Of a DNA stretch of 64,000 nucleotides, positions 1 through 8,452 are shown in pieces. How positions within the stretch are numbered: the stretch's first letter is position 1; the number at the start of each line of letters is the position of its first letter. The notes below the pieces were generated by a model. That model searched no databases. It was not told the DNA's origin and saw nothing but the letters and a program-made list of their open reading frames with translations. The stretch is from Subdoligranulum variabile (GTDB taxonomy: Bacteria; Bacillota; Clostridia; Oscillospirales; Ruminococcaceae): assembly GCA_003343905.1 (NCBI GenBank), contig QAKI01000043.1:283016-347015 (forward strand). Direction: 5' to 3'. Both the position numbers and the translations under genes were made by a program.

Positions 1-204
1 GCAGAGTTCGCCGGGGCGGGGGCCAGCGTGCCGCTGCTGGGCTTCGGCCATCTGCTGGCCCAGGGGGTACGGCAGGCGGTAGACCTCTGCGGTCTGCCGG
101 GGATTTTTACCGGCGGACTGACCGCAGCGGCGGGCGGCATCGCGGCCAGCCTGCTGTTTGCGCTGGGGGCGGCGCTGGTGAGCAAAAGCCGGGACCAGAA
201 CTGA
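1..204 (+). CDS. spoVAE: SpoVAE-type spore germinant/DPA channel protein, C-terminal fragment
   Basis: The window opens inside this reading frame, which runs in frame 1 to a TGA at 202-204 and leaves 67 residues. The segment GAGASVPLLGFGHLLAQGV followed by a Gly/Ala-rich helix and a short polar tail matches what I recall of the SpoVAE end, where a conserved AGAG..P..GFG motif precedes the last membrane helix. SpoVA proteins sit in the spore inner membrane and move calcium-dipicolinate in and out of the core. The start and any spoVAC/spoVAD partners lie outside the window. A strong hairpin follows directly. The family is fairly sure; the exact paralogue is less so. Confidence 0.75.
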   Translation, partial: AEFAGAGASVPLLGFGHLLAQGVRQAVDLCGLPGIFTGGLTAAAGGIAASLLFALGAALVSKSRDQN

Positions 205-207
205 ATT

Positions 208-267
208 GCAAGCGGGTGGGCAACCGCTGTGTACGACGGTTGCCTACCCGCTTGCGCTGCACTTTTT
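208..267 (+). terminator. Rho-independent terminator after spoVAE
   Basis: A 19-bp perfect stem (208-226 pairing with 237-255) with a 10-nt loop is followed by a short T-run at 263-267. It separates spoVAE from the convergent rpsT gene. Confidence 0.75.
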
Positions 268-272
268 AAGAA

Positions 273-304
273 AATGAAAATGCCCGCCGGGAACCCGGCG
301 GGCA
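273..304 (-). terminator. Terminator of rpsT
   Basis: On the minus strand a GC-rich stem (TGCCCGCCGGG / CCCGGCGGGCA, 3-nt loop) lies just past the rpsT stop and runs into a T-rich stretch (TTTTCATTTTC). Confidence 0.75.
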
Positions 305-319
305 TTGTTCATGCGATCT

Positions 320-586
320 TTACTGAGCAGCAACCTTGTTGGCGCGCTTCGCCATGCGGCTGACTTTGCGGGCAGCAGTGTTCTTGTGGATGACACCCTT
401 GCTCTTGGCAGAGTCGATGGCAGAGACAGCAGCTTTGATAGCGGCGTCTTTGTCAGCAGCATTGCTGGCGATGGCAGCGTCTGCCTTCTTGATCACTGTT
501 TTCAGGTTGGACTTGATGGCCTTGTTGTGCATGGCCTCTTTCTTGGCCTGGACAACACGGTCCTTCTGCGATTTGATGTTAGGCAT
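320..586 (-). CDS. rpsT: 30S ribosomal protein S20
   Basis: This encodes an 88-residue basic protein starting MPNIKSQKDRV, the typical S20 N-terminus, with many Lys/Ala residues and an Ala-Lys-rich end. S20 binds 16S rRNA in the small subunit. I chose ATG 586 rather than the in-frame ATG at 595 because an AAGGAGGTGG Shine-Dalgarno lies seven bases before it and the S20 family begins with this sequence. It is a single-gene unit, divergent from spoIIP and closed by its own terminator. This rpsT-spoIIP proximity is common in Clostridia as far as I recall. Confidence 0.95.
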   Translation of the reverse strand: MPNIKSQKDRVVQAKKEAMHNKAIKSNLKTVIKKADAAIASNAADKDAAIKAAVSAIDSAKSKGVIHKNTAARKVSRMAKRANKVAAQ

Positions 587-724
587 TCGTTCCACCTCCT
601 TGCTTCCCCATAACAGTACAAATTATCCTACCATATTTTTCTCAACCTTGCAAGAGCTTTTTCAAAAAAATATTCATGAACGGCGTAAAAACTTCATAAA
701 GTGTGGGGAATGGGGGTGAAGAGG

Positions 725-1870
725 ATGGCCCTGCTGCGCCGTTGTCTGGCGGCTTTGCTTGGCATGATCGTATTTTTGGGCGGTACAGCGTCCGCGCTGG
801 CGGCGGCAGCCTGCCTGCCGGGGCGTGCGTGGCTGGTGCGGGGCGCGGTGCTCTGCCAGGACCCCGCCGCCGCGGCCGCGCTGACCTGGCCCGTGCAGGA
901 AACGGCAGCCCAGCCGCCTGTGGTGCAGGCCCAAACGACGCCGGTCCCTACGCCCGCGCCCACGCCGCCGTCCACGGCAGAACAGGGAACGGCGGACCCG
1001 CCTGCCGCCACGCCGGAACCCGCCGCTACCCCGCCGCCCAGCGCGGCGCCCGAGATCGAGGACCCCGGCGCCATCCGGGCCGAGCATTTCGGGCAGGGGA
1101 ACGGGAACGGATACATTGAACTGGAAGCGGGCACCGTGCGCAACCTGACCGACCACAGCGACGCCGAACTGCGCGCCGCCATCGAAACGCCGTCGCTGCC
1201 CTTCGAGGTGGAAGTGGACAGCGACGAGCCGCAGGTGCTGATCCTGCACACCCACGCGACCGAAACATACCAGACCTGGCCGGACCTTGTCTACGACCCG
1301 GCGTTCACCGCCCGCACCCAGAACACCGAACTGAATATGTGCGCCGTGGGGGAGCGCATGGCCCAGGTGCTCAACGCCGCGGGCATCAACACCCTGCACG
1401 ACACGACGCTGCACGATTCCCCCAGCTACACCGAGAGTTACGACCGCAGCCGCGCCACGGCCCAGGACTATTTGCAGAAGTATCCGTCCATCAAGATCAT
1501 ACTGGACGTTCACCGGGACGCCATCGAGGACGCCGACGGCACCCGGGTCAAGCCGCTGTGTACCGTGGACGGCCAGGACACCGCGCAGGTCATGATCATT
1601 GCCGGGTGCGACAACGGCAGCAGCATCCCGCTGCCCAACTGGCGGCTGAACCTGCGCTTTGCCGCCGTCTGGGAAAGCGCCATGGAAAGCCGCACCCCCG
1701 GCCTGACCCGGCCGGTCATGTGCGACTACCGCTACTATAACCAGAACCTGGCCCCCGGCGCGCTGCTGATCGAGGTGGGCGGCCATGCCAACACCGTGGA
1801 CGAAGCCGTGCGGGCCGGTGAATATGCGGCCCAGGCCCTGGCCGAACTGCTGGGCGGTACGGTGGAATAA
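725..1870 (+). CDS. spoIIP: Stage II sporulation protein P, peptidoglycan hydrolase
   Basis: SpoIIP is an amidase/endopeptidase that, with SpoIID and SpoIIM, thins septal peptidoglycan so the mother cell membrane can engulf the forespore. The protein (382 aa) has an N-terminal membrane segment (about residues 5-28), a low-complexity Pro/Ala/Thr linker, then the SpoIIP domain with LILHTHATETY, DSPSYTESYDRS, ILDVHRDA, RLNLRFA and LLIEVGGHAN, which carry the conserved His/Glu residues. The start is uncertain: GTG 701, ATG 710 and ATG 725 are in frame. I favour 725 because GGGGGTG lies at a workable distance. A sporulation promoter is expected but I could not define one. Confidence 0.9.
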   Translation: MALLRRCLAALLGMIVFLGGTASALAAAACLPGRAWLVRGAVLCQDPAAAAALTWPVQETAAQPPVVQAQTTPVPTPAPTPPSTAEQGTADPPAATPEPAATPPPSAAPEIEDPGAIRAEHFGQGNGNGYIELEAGTVRNLTDHSDAELRAAIETPSLPFEVEVDSDEPQVLILHTHATETYQTWPDLVYDPAFTARTQNTELNMCAVGERMAQVLNAAGINTLHDTTLHDSPSYTESYDRSRATAQDYLQKYPSIKIILDVHRDAIEDADGTRVKPLCTVDGQDTAQVMIIAGCDNGSSIPLPNWRLNLRFAAVWESAMESRTPGLTRPVMCDYRYYNQNLAPGALLIEVGGHANTVDEAVRAGEYAAQALAELLGGTVE

Positions 1871-1900
1871 AAAATCTGCGCCGGTCCGGGTAAAAAACAC

Positions 1901-1929
1901 TGTACAATTTGGAACAGACCCGCTATAAT
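1901..1929 (+). promoter_or_regulatory. Sigma-A-type promoter of asnS
   Basis: TGTACA (1901-1906), a 17-bp spacer and a perfect TATAAT (1924-1929) lie 40 bp before the asnS start. Confidence 0.6.
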
Positions 1930-1968
1930 AAAAAGGATTATTTTATTGTTTCAGAGGAGTGGACACCC

Positions 1969-3354
1969 ATGCAGAGAACCGAACTTGCCTCGCTGTACAA
2001 GGCCACCCCTGCGGACGGCACCAGGCTGACCGTCTGCGGCTGGGCCAAAACTGTGCGCGATTCCAAAAATATCGGCTTTATCTCCCTTTCTGACGGAAGC
2101 TGCTACAAGCCCGTACAGATCGTTTTTGAGGCCGACAAGCTCGCCAACTATGCCGAGATCGCCAAATGCGGCCTGTACACCAGCTTTGAGGTCACCGGCA
2201 CGCTGGTGCTGACCCCGAACGCCAAGCAGCCCTTTGAGATCAACGCCGACGAGATCCGGGTCCTGGGCGCCTGCGGGGCCGACTACCCGCTGCAGAAGAA
2301 CAAGATGGGCATGGACTACCTGCGCACGATGCAGCACCTGCGCCCGCGCACCAACACCTTCAACGCGGCGTTCCGGGTGCGCAGCCAGGCGGCGTTCGCC
2401 ATCCATCAGTTCTTCCATGAGCGCGGCTTCAGCTATGTGCATACGCCCATCTTCACCGGTTCTGACTGTGAGGGCGCGGGCGAGATGTTCCAGGTCACCA
2501 CGCTGGATCTCAACGACCTGCCCCGCACCGAGGACGGTTCCGTTGATTACAGCAAGGACTTCTTCAAGCGCGCGGTGAACCTGACGGTGTCCGGCCAGCT
2601 CGAAGCCGAAGCCATGGCTATGGCCCTGGGCAACGTCTACACCTTCGGCCCCACCTTCCGCGCCGAGAAAAGCTACGACACCCGCCATGCGGCGGAGTTC
2701 TGGATGATCGAGCCGGAGATGGCCTTCGCGGACCTCAACACTTATATGGATACGGCCGAAGCCATGACCCGCTATATCATCCGCTTCCTGCTCGACAACT
2801 GCCCGGACGAACTGGCGTTCTTCAACCAGTTCATCGACAAGGGCCTGCTGGAGCGCCTGCGTCTGGTGGCGGATTCCGACTTTGCCCGCGTCAGCTATAC
2901 CGACGCCATCGAGCTGCTCAAAAAGAACGATGCCAACTTCCAGTACAAAGTGTCCTGGGGGATGGACCTGCAGACCGAGCACGAGCGTTACCTCACCGAG
3001 CAGATCTTCAAGAAGCCGGTCTTTGTCACCGACTACCCCAAGGAGATCAAGGCGTTCTATATGCGCATGAACGACGACGGCAAGACGGTGGCCGCCGCCG
3101 ATATGCTGGTGCCCGGCATCGGCGAACTGATCGGCGGTTCCCAGCGTGAAGAACGTCTGGACGTGCTGCTGGCCCGCATGGACGAGCTGGGCATGCGCCG
3201 CGAGGATTACGACTGGTATCTGGACCTGCGCCGCTTCGGCAGCGTCAAGCACGCGGGCTACGGCCTGGGCTTCGAGCGCCTGCTGATGTACGTCACCGGC
3301 ATCCCCAACATCCGTGACGTGATCCCCTTCCCGCGCACCTGCGGGGGATTTTGA
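1969..3354 (+). CDS. asnS: Asparaginyl-tRNA synthetase
   Basis: This class IIb aminoacyl-tRNA synthetase charges tRNA-Asn in the cytoplasm. The 461-aa protein has an N-terminal OB-fold anticodon domain (LTVCGWAKTVRDSKNIGF, residues about 18-37), then the catalytic core with motif 2 (FGPTFRAEKSYDTRHAAEFWMIEPE) and motif 3 near the C-terminus (GYGLGFERLLMYVTG). The EAEAMAMALGNVYTFGP stretch is typical of AsnRS. An upstream in-frame start exists at 1909, but AGAGGAGTGG before ATG 1969 and the family N-terminus support 1969. The stop codon overlaps the start of mutY (TGATG), so the two are cotranscribed and probably translationally coupled. Confidence 0.95.
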   Translation: MQRTELASLYKATPADGTRLTVCGWAKTVRDSKNIGFISLSDGSCYKPVQIVFEADKLANYAEIAKCGLYTSFEVTGTLVLTPNAKQPFEINADEIRVLGACGADYPLQKNKMGMDYLRTMQHLRPRTNTFNAAFRVRSQAAFAIHQFFHERGFSYVHTPIFTGSDCEGAGEMFQVTTLDLNDLPRTEDGSVDYSKDFFKRAVNLTVSGQLEAEAMAMALGNVYTFGPTFRAEKSYDTRHAAEFWMIEPEMAFADLNTYMDTAEAMTRYIIRFLLDNCPDELAFFNQFIDKGLLERLRLVADSDFARVSYTDAIELLKKNDANFQYKVSWGMDLQTEHERYLTEQIFKKPVFVTDYPKEIKAFYMRMNDDGKTVAAADMLVPGIGELIGGSQREERLDVLLARMDELGMRREDYDWYLDLRRFGSVKHAGYGLGFERLLMYVTGIPNIRDVIPFPRTCGGF

Positions 3355-4373
3355 TGTGCCCCATTGCACAGCCGCTGCTGCAATGGTTTCAGGCCAACAA
3401 AAGGCTCCTGCCGTTCCGGCAGGAGCCTTCTGCCTATCATATCTGGGTCAGCGAGATCATGCTCCAGCAGACCCGTGTGGCTGCGGCGATCCCGTATTAT
3501 AACCGTTTTATCGCAGCCCTGCCGGACCCGGCCGCGCTGGCTGCCTGTGAGCCGGACGCGCTGCGCAAACTCTGGCAGGGATTGGGGTACTACAACCGCG
3601 TCAACAATATGCAGAAGGCCGCGCGCATCGTTTGCGAACGCTACGGCGGCGAACTGCCCGCCGATTATGACGCCCTGCGCGCGTTGCCCGGTATCGGGGA
3701 TTACACGGCGGGGGCCGTGGCCAGCATCGCCTTCGGCCTGCCGGTCCCGGCGGTGGACGGCAACGTGCTGCGGGTCTTTGCCCGGCTTTACAACGATGAT
3801 GCCGACATCACGCGCCCGGCCGTCAAGCGGCAGTTCACCCGGCGCGTGCTGGACCAGATGCCCGCCGACGCCCCCGGCCCCTACAACGAGGCGCTGATGG
3901 AACTGGGCGCGCTGGTCTGCGTGCCCGGCGCCCCGCACTGCGAACAGTGTCCCTTGGCGGAACTCTGCCAGGGGTATGCGGCGGGGCGGCAGGCGGAACT
4001 GCCGGTCAAGCCCGCGCCCAAGGCCAAGGCCGATGTGCCGGTCACGGTCGCGCTGGTGCAAAGCCCGGCGGGGCTGCTGTTGCAGCGCCGCCCGGCCCGC
4101 GGCCTGCTGGCGGGGCTGTGGCAGCCCGCCGCCTGGGAGGAAAGCCTGACGCAAGACGAACTGGCGGACCGCCTGGCGCAGATCGGCGTCACGGTCGAAT
4201 GGGGGCAGGCGCTGCCCCCGGCCAGGCACGTCTTTACCCACAAAGTCTGGCACCTGGGCGGGTGGCGCGGGCAGGCCCCGGCGGTCCCGCTGCCGGAGGG
4301 GTGGGTCTGGGCCGCGCCCGAACAACTGGCGCAGATCTACGCAGTGCCCAATGCCTACGCAGCCTACCTGTAA
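3354..4373 (+). CDS. mutY: A/G-specific adenine DNA glycosylase
   Basis: MutY removes adenine mispaired with 8-oxoguanine. The 339-aa protein shows the catalytic Glu in SEIMLQQTRV (about residue 34), the helix-hairpin-helix LPGIGDYTAGA (111-121) and the active-site Asp in VDGNVLRV (D135). A [4Fe-4S] cluster is formed by C189, C196, C199 and C205 (C-X6-C-X2-C-X5-C). A Nudix-like 8-oxoG recognition domain follows (LLLQRRPARGLLAGLWQ). Length is normal. It starts inside the asnS stop codon. Coupling of mutY to asnS is not functionally obvious and may only reflect shared housekeeping transcription. Confidence 0.95.
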   Translation: MCPIAQPLLQWFQANKRLLPFRQEPSAYHIWVSEIMLQQTRVAAAIPYYNRFIAALPDPAALAACEPDALRKLWQGLGYYNRVNNMQKAARIVCERYGGELPADYDALRALPGIGDYTAGAVASIAFGLPVPAVDGNVLRVFARLYNDDADITRPAVKRQFTRRVLDQMPADAPGPYNEALMELGALVCVPGAPHCEQCPLAELCQGYAAGRQAELPVKPAPKAKADVPVTVALVQSPAGLLLQRRPARGLLAGLWQPAAWEESLTQDELADRLAQIGVTVEWGQALPPARHVFTHKVWHLGGWRGQAPAVPLPEGWVWAAPEQLAQIYAVPNAYAAYL

Positions 4374-4413
4374 AAACGGCCGGGTGATCTGCCAATTTTT
4401 TACATGGTCAGTG

Positions 4414-4442
4414 TTGTATTCCGGCGCAAGGTCGGGTATAAT
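4414..4442 (+). promoter_or_regulatory. Sigma-A-type promoter for the 80-aa membrane protein gene
   Basis: TTGTAT (4414-4419), a 17-bp spacer and TATAAT (4437-4442). The transcript would have a leader of about 90 nt. Confidence 0.7.
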
Positions 4443-4537
4443 AAAAACGACCCGGTGCAGGCGGAAGTCCCTGCACGACGGGACGTTCACAGCAATAAGG
4501 CCGCACGGCGGCCTGATCCCGGAAAGGAGAATGCCCC

Positions 4538-4780
4538 ATGATGAAAAAATCGACGTTTGGTGCCGTACTGGCATTCCTGTTTGTAGCGGCCGGCGCGCTG
4601 ACTGCCGCCGCCCTGTACCTCCACCGCCGCGAGAAAGAGCTGGATGAATACGAGCGCCTGCTCTTCAATGAGGACGAGTATGAGGATGACGACGAGGACG
4701 ACTACGGCGACGATACCGTTTACCAGACGATCCAGCCCGACGCGCCCGCGTCCGAGGACGAGGCCGACGGCCAGATCTGA
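4538..4780 (+). CDS. Small membrane protein with highly acidic C-terminal tail
   Basis: I do not recognise a family. The 80-residue product has one membrane helix (about residues 6-27), a short basic patch (HRREKE) and then an Asp/Glu-rich tail (EDEYEDDDEDDYGDD). Positive charges at the very N-terminus plus the basic patch leave the orientation open. A good Shine-Dalgarno (GGAAAGGAG) precedes two successive ATG codons (4538 and 4541). The gene has its own promoter and a terminator directly after it, so it is a single-gene unit. It lies next to two other single-pass membrane proteins of this region, but a functional link is only a guess. Confidence 0.75.
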   Translation: MMKKSTFGAVLAFLFVAAGALTAAALYLHRREKELDEYERLLFNEDEYEDDDEDDYGDDTVYQTIQPDAPASEDEADGQI

Positions 4781-4808
4781 AAGAACCTGAAAGAAAAAGA
4801 ATAAGCCG

Positions 4809-4840
4809 CCGGGCGCAGACCTGACCGCGCCCGGTTTTTT
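4809..4840 (+). terminator. Rho-independent terminator
   Basis: Stem CCGGGCGC (4809-4816) pairs with GCGCCCGG (4827-4834) and is followed by six T residues. Confidence 0.85.
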
Positions 4841-4914
4841 AGTCACCGTAAAGGGACGCAAGGCTTTACAAGTCATGCCCCGGCAGCCCTGCGGCGGCCG
4901 GGCAGGGGGATATT

Positions 4915-6147
4915 ATGCGCAGATTCATTCTATGGCTCGCCATGGTCGTTGTGATGATCGCGCTGCTGCTGGGCGCGGCGGCCCTGTTTTTATACAGCCG
5001 CACGGGGGAAGATTCCCTCCCGCAGGAGGCGGTCACCTTCGGCGATACCGAACTGGAACCCAACGGCTGGAACTGGGTCGTGCCGGTGCTGGGCGACGCC
5101 GTCAACAAAACATACCAGAGCCCTACCAATCTGACCGTGCAAAAGCTGGGCACTTTTTCTGACGAAGTGCCGCAGTTCGTGCTGCCGGAATGGGTGACCC
5201 GTGCCGAGATCACGGTCACGGCCCCCGACGGGACCGAATGGTATGCCGATGAAGAAACGTGCAATACCTATACCTATGCCCAAAACGGCGCGTACGAGCT
5301 CCAGGTCACCGCCTGGCATGAGTCGGACGAACCGTCCGGCGATGCACAGGGGTGGTACGCCTACCGTGCGTCCTACACCATGCAGTTGGCGCCCACAGTC
5401 ACCCTCAGCGCGGAGCGCGCGCCCCAGGGCAGCGTGGTGGCATTGCAGCTTTCCGGCATTCTGGACGGGGAGCCTGCGCTGGAGACCGACCTGGGCTCGG
5501 TCTGGTTCCGCAAGACCGCCAGCGGTTACATGGGCTATATTCCCGTGACCTATAATGCCGAGAGCGGCGACCATACCATGACGCTGACCTGCGGCAGCCT
5601 GACCCGCGACATCACGCTGACCGTCACCAAGACCGAGTATGACAACATCGTGACGGAGCCGGAAGAAGAAAGCGGCGGCGCGGAGGAGTTCCGCAACGCC
5701 ATCTGGCCGCTGTACACCACCGGCGAAGCGGAAAAATACTGGTCGGGCGCGTTCCAAAGCCCCAGCACGTCGGTCATGACCTGCGCCTACGGCCAGATCT
5801 ATATGGTGGACGGGCAGCGCAACGGCCAGTCCACCGGGCTGACCTATGACGTGGCAGCGGGCGAGACCATCACCGCGCCCCAGAGCGGCGAGGTCGTCTA
5901 TGCGGGCAACCTGACGCTGACCGGCGGCACAGTGGTCATCGACCACGGCTGCGGCGTAAAGAGCTATCTGTTCGGCCTGGAGGGAATCTCCGTGGAGGTC
6001 GGGCAGAAGGTCTCTACCGGCGACGCGGTGGGAACTGCAGGCGATGCACATGATCTGAACTATGAACTGCGGATCGGCAATAAATCGGTGGACCCGGAAA
6101 AAGCGATGGGCGGCAACAGCGGCCTGCAATTCCGTGAATCGGAATAA
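4915..6147 (+). CDS. Membrane-anchored protein with degenerate LytM/M23-like domain (paralogue A)
   Basis: The 410-aa product has an N-terminal membrane anchor (about residues 4-27), one or two beta-rich Ig-like segments (about 40-250) and a C-terminal domain (about 300-400) with the M23/LytM layout: AGETITAPQSGEVVYAG, VVIDHGCGVKSY, VEVGQKVSTGDAVGTAG and YELRIGNKSVDP. The zinc ligands of active M23 peptidases are missing. I see no HxxxD, and the HxH before the final Glu is D-L-N. So it is probably a structural or regulatory LytM protein, as SpoIIQ is in Bacillus. The next gene is a paralogue. GGGGGA lies five bases before ATG. The sporulation role is inference from neighbours (spoIIP, dpaAB). 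Confidence 0.7.
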   Translation: MRRFILWLAMVVVMIALLLGAAALFLYSRTGEDSLPQEAVTFGDTELEPNGWNWVVPVLGDAVNKTYQSPTNLTVQKLGTFSDEVPQFVLPEWVTRAEITVTAPDGTEWYADEETCNTYTYAQNGAYELQVTAWHESDEPSGDAQGWYAYRASYTMQLAPTVTLSAERAPQGSVVALQLSGILDGEPALETDLGSVWFRKTASGYMGYIPVTYNAESGDHTMTLTCGSLTRDITLTVTKTEYDNIVTEPEEESGGAEEFRNAIWPLYTTGEAEKYWSGAFQSPSTSVMTCAYGQIYMVDGQRNGQSTGLTYDVAAGETITAPQSGEVVYAGNLTLTGGTVVIDHGCGVKSYLFGLEGISVEVGQKVSTGDAVGTAGDAHDLNYELRIGNKSVDPEKAMGGNSGLQFRESE

Positions 6148-6232
6148 CCGGGCGATCCCGCGATTATACATGAACAGGCATGGGATCTTTGGTTTTTGAT
6201 TTCAGCAGATCCCAGGGGGAGTGGCGTATATT

Positions 6233-8413
6233 ATGCAAGAAGAGAACAGGGCGGCCGCGCCGGAACAGGGAAAGAACCGGCGTCGCCGCCGCAGAAAAAA
6301 GAATACGGACCGGGGGACGGCGGCTGTGCCGCGCCCGGCCGGCGAGGGGCGTGAACAGCCCGTGACCGGGCCTGAGGAACCGAAGGAGAAGCCAAAGGAA
6401 GCGCCGTCTGCCCCCGAAGCAGGCAGCGCCGGCCCCGCTGTGACCCCGGCGCCGCAGCCGGAAACGGAACAGGCTGCGCCGGAAGCCCCGAAATCCCCGG
6501 AAACGGGCGCTTCTGCGGAAGAATCCGCGCCGGAACAGCCCGAACCCGCCGAAACGGCGGAACCGTCTGCAACGGAATCTGCGCCCGAAACGGGAGTTGC
6601 CGAACCTGCCGAGAATGTCGAAGCGGAGAACACCGTGGAACCACCGCGGGAAACTTCGGCGGACCCGCAGCCGGAAACGGAACGATCGGAACAGGAAGCC
6701 CCGGAGGAACCGGAAACCCCGGAAACGGTCGCTTCTGCGGAAGAAGCCGCGCCGGAACAGCCCGAACCTGCCGAACCGGCGGAACCGTCAGCAACGGAAT
6801 CTGCGCCCGAAGCGGAAGCTGCCGAAACTTCCGAACCGGCAGAACAGCCCGAAACGGAATCCAGCGCGGAAATCGCTGCGCAAGGGGAGGAACCCGCGCC
6901 GGAGGACGGCGAGGACGAGGAAGAACTCTCCGAGGAAGAAGAAAAGCGCATTTCCGATATGACCCGGACCGTGCAGCTCTCCATTGAGCAGATCATGGCC
7001 CAGGTGGATGAAGAGATACCCGACGCGGACGAGGACGCGCCCGCCGAAGAAAACGCCGAAGGGGACGATACCTCTGACGGGGAGGAAGACTCCGCCCCGC
7101 TGGCGACCGGGCTGCAAAGCGGCCTGTCCGGCGTAGCCAAATGGCTGCTGCTGGTGCTGTTCATCGTGCTGGTCATTTCCGGCTGCGGTGTGGCGTGGCT
7201 GTACGGCAACGCCACCCCGGATATGGTGCCCCGCATCGAAGTGACCTTCGACGGGCAGGCGGTGGAACCCGCCGCCTACAAGTGGAAGGTCCCCGTCGTG
7301 GGCAATCTCTTCAAACGCACTTACGCCGACACGCTCAGCAGCACGCCGGTGGCGCTGGAAGAAACGGTGGATCAGGTCTCGCCGGATTTCACCGTTTCGC
7401 CCTCCGGCTACCGGGATGAACTGACCGTCACGGACAGCACCGGCGCAACGGTTTATGAGGGTGACACGAAGGATTTCGCCGCTTTCCGCTTTGCCGCCAA
7501 CGGCGCATATACGGCCGAACTGACGGTCTACAGCGACGCCAGCAAGGTCCCGGGCGAAACTACGGTCACCGGCAGCCAGACCTGGCGCTTCACCTTTACG
7601 GTGGGGATCGAACCGTCGATCCAGCTTTCTTCGGAAAAGGTGACGCAGGGCAGCGCGCTGGCGGTCCGCGTGGGCGAAACGATGGACGGCCAGCCGCCGG
7701 TGCTCACCACCAAGCTGGAAAATCCGGGCTTCTTCCCCTCGGGCACGGGCTGGGTCTGCTATATCCCGATCCCCTGGAACGCGGCCGCCGGTACGCAGGA
7801 ATTGACCGTTCGGGCGGGCGGCTATACCAAGACTTTTGAAGTCGAGATCCAGGCCGAAGAGTGGCAGTACAAGGACTATTACTCCGACTCGCAGCTCACC
7901 GCGCCCTATATCGGCACAAAGGACCTGCCCGCCACGGTGCAGAACCTGTTCAAGACCGGCGCAGATACCCTTGCCTGGAGCAACAGCGGCTTCGTCCAGC
8001 CTTTCCTCAATTCGCTGGATGTGCGGCTGGCTTTCGGCACGACCGAGTATGTGGGCCGCAGCTATAGCGAACGCGATACGAATACCGGCGCGGGCGGCCG
8101 CACGGCCACCAACGTAGTGCTGAACACTTCCTCCGGCGAATCGCTGATCGCTCCCGCCGACGGCACCGTGCTTCTGGCGCAGGACCTGGGCGGCGACCTG
8201 GGGTACACGCTGGTGATCGACCATGGCGCGGGCGTCAAGAGCATCTTCTACGACCTGCGGGATGTCAGCGTCAAGAAAGGCGACACTCTCACGCAGGGGC
8301 AGAAACTCGGCACCTGCGGCCGCATCACGGTGGCCGAAATGCGCATCGGCACGGTCCCCATCGACCCGGTACAGGTCTGGCGCGGCCAGTGCAACGCGCT
8401 TCGGTACTACTGA
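6233..8413 (+). CDS. Membrane-anchored protein with long Pro/Glu-rich N-terminus and degenerate LytM/M23-like domain (paralogue B)
   Basis: The product is about 726 aa. Residues 1-300 are disordered: a basic cluster (RRRRRRKK), then a Pro/Glu/Ala-rich region containing an internal duplication. A membrane helix follows at about 303-325 (WLLLVLFIVLVISG), then Ig-like segments that align with paralogue A (VEPAAYKWKVPVVGN versus LEPNGWNWVVPVLGD) and a C-terminal LytM-like domain (TLVIDHGAGVKS, AEMRIGTVPIDP). The M23 HxH is replaced by I-T-V and no HxxxD is visible, so peptidase activity is unlikely. The long N-terminus would be cytosolic, the rest outside. I chose ATG 6233 (GGAGTGG eight bases upstream) over GTG 6221. 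It follows paralogue A by 85 bp. Confidence 0.7.
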   Translation: MQEENRAAAPEQGKNRRRRRRKKNTDRGTAAVPRPAGEGREQPVTGPEEPKEKPKEAPSAPEAGSAGPAVTPAPQPETEQAAPEAPKSPETGASAEESAPEQPEPAETAEPSATESAPETGVAEPAENVEAENTVEPPRETSADPQPETERSEQEAPEEPETPETVASAEEAAPEQPEPAEPAEPSATESAPEAEAAETSEPAEQPETESSAEIAAQGEEPAPEDGEDEEELSEEEEKRISDMTRTVQLSIEQIMAQVDEEIPDADEDAPAEENAEGDDTSDGEEDSAPLATGLQSGLSGVAKWLLLVLFIVLVISGCGVAWLYGNATPDMVPRIEVTFDGQAVEPAAYKWKVPVVGNLFKRTYADTLSSTPVALEETVDQVSPDFTVSPSGYRDELTVTDSTGATVYEGDTKDFAAFRFAANGAYTAELTVYSDASKVPGETTVTGSQTWRFTFTVGIEPSIQLSSEKVTQGSALAVRVGETMDGQPPVLTTKLENPGFFPSGTGWVCYIPIPWNAAAGTQELTVRAGGYTKTFEVEIQAEEWQYKDYYSDSQLTAPYIGTKDLPATVQNLFKTGADTLAWSNSGFVQPFLNSLDVRLAFGTTEYVGRSYSERDTNTGAGGRTATNVVLNTSSGESLIAPADGTVLLAQDLGGDLGYTLVIDHGAGVKSIFYDLRDVSVKKGDTLTQGQKLGTCGRITVAEMRIGTVPIDPVQVWRGQCNALRYY
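6452..6850 (+). repeat. Internal direct repeat in paralogue B coding a Pro/Glu-rich segment
   Basis: Two copies of a roughly 130-150 bp unit begin with CCGCAGCCGGAAACGGAAC at 6452 and 6665, 213 bp (71 codons) apart. The encoded segments share SAPEQPEPAE or AAPEQPEPAE followed by AEPSATESAPE, with a three-residue length difference. The copies are diverged in places, so this is an older in-frame duplication. Confidence 0.8.
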
Positions 8414-8452
8414 TCCCCGCTGAAAACTGCACAAAACTGAAAAATATGCTTA

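Noticed and set aside
674..1900. Minus-strand open frame of about 400 codons opposite spoIIP
   Set aside because: Low-complexity Gly/Arg-rich product and no start signals; spoIIP on the plus strand explains the region.
1909..1968. Longer asnS form starting at 1909
   Set aside because: It would begin inside the promoter, before the -10 element, and the AsnRS family starts at MQRTEL with a proper ribosome binding site.
5800..6120. Active M23 endopeptidase in the gene at 4915
   Set aside because: The zinc-binding HxxxD and HxH motifs are absent, so an active peptidase call is not supported.
6452..6850. Direct repeats as a CRISPR array or mobile-element trace
   Set aside because: Only two diverged in-frame copies inside a coding sequence, encoding a Pro/Glu-rich segment.
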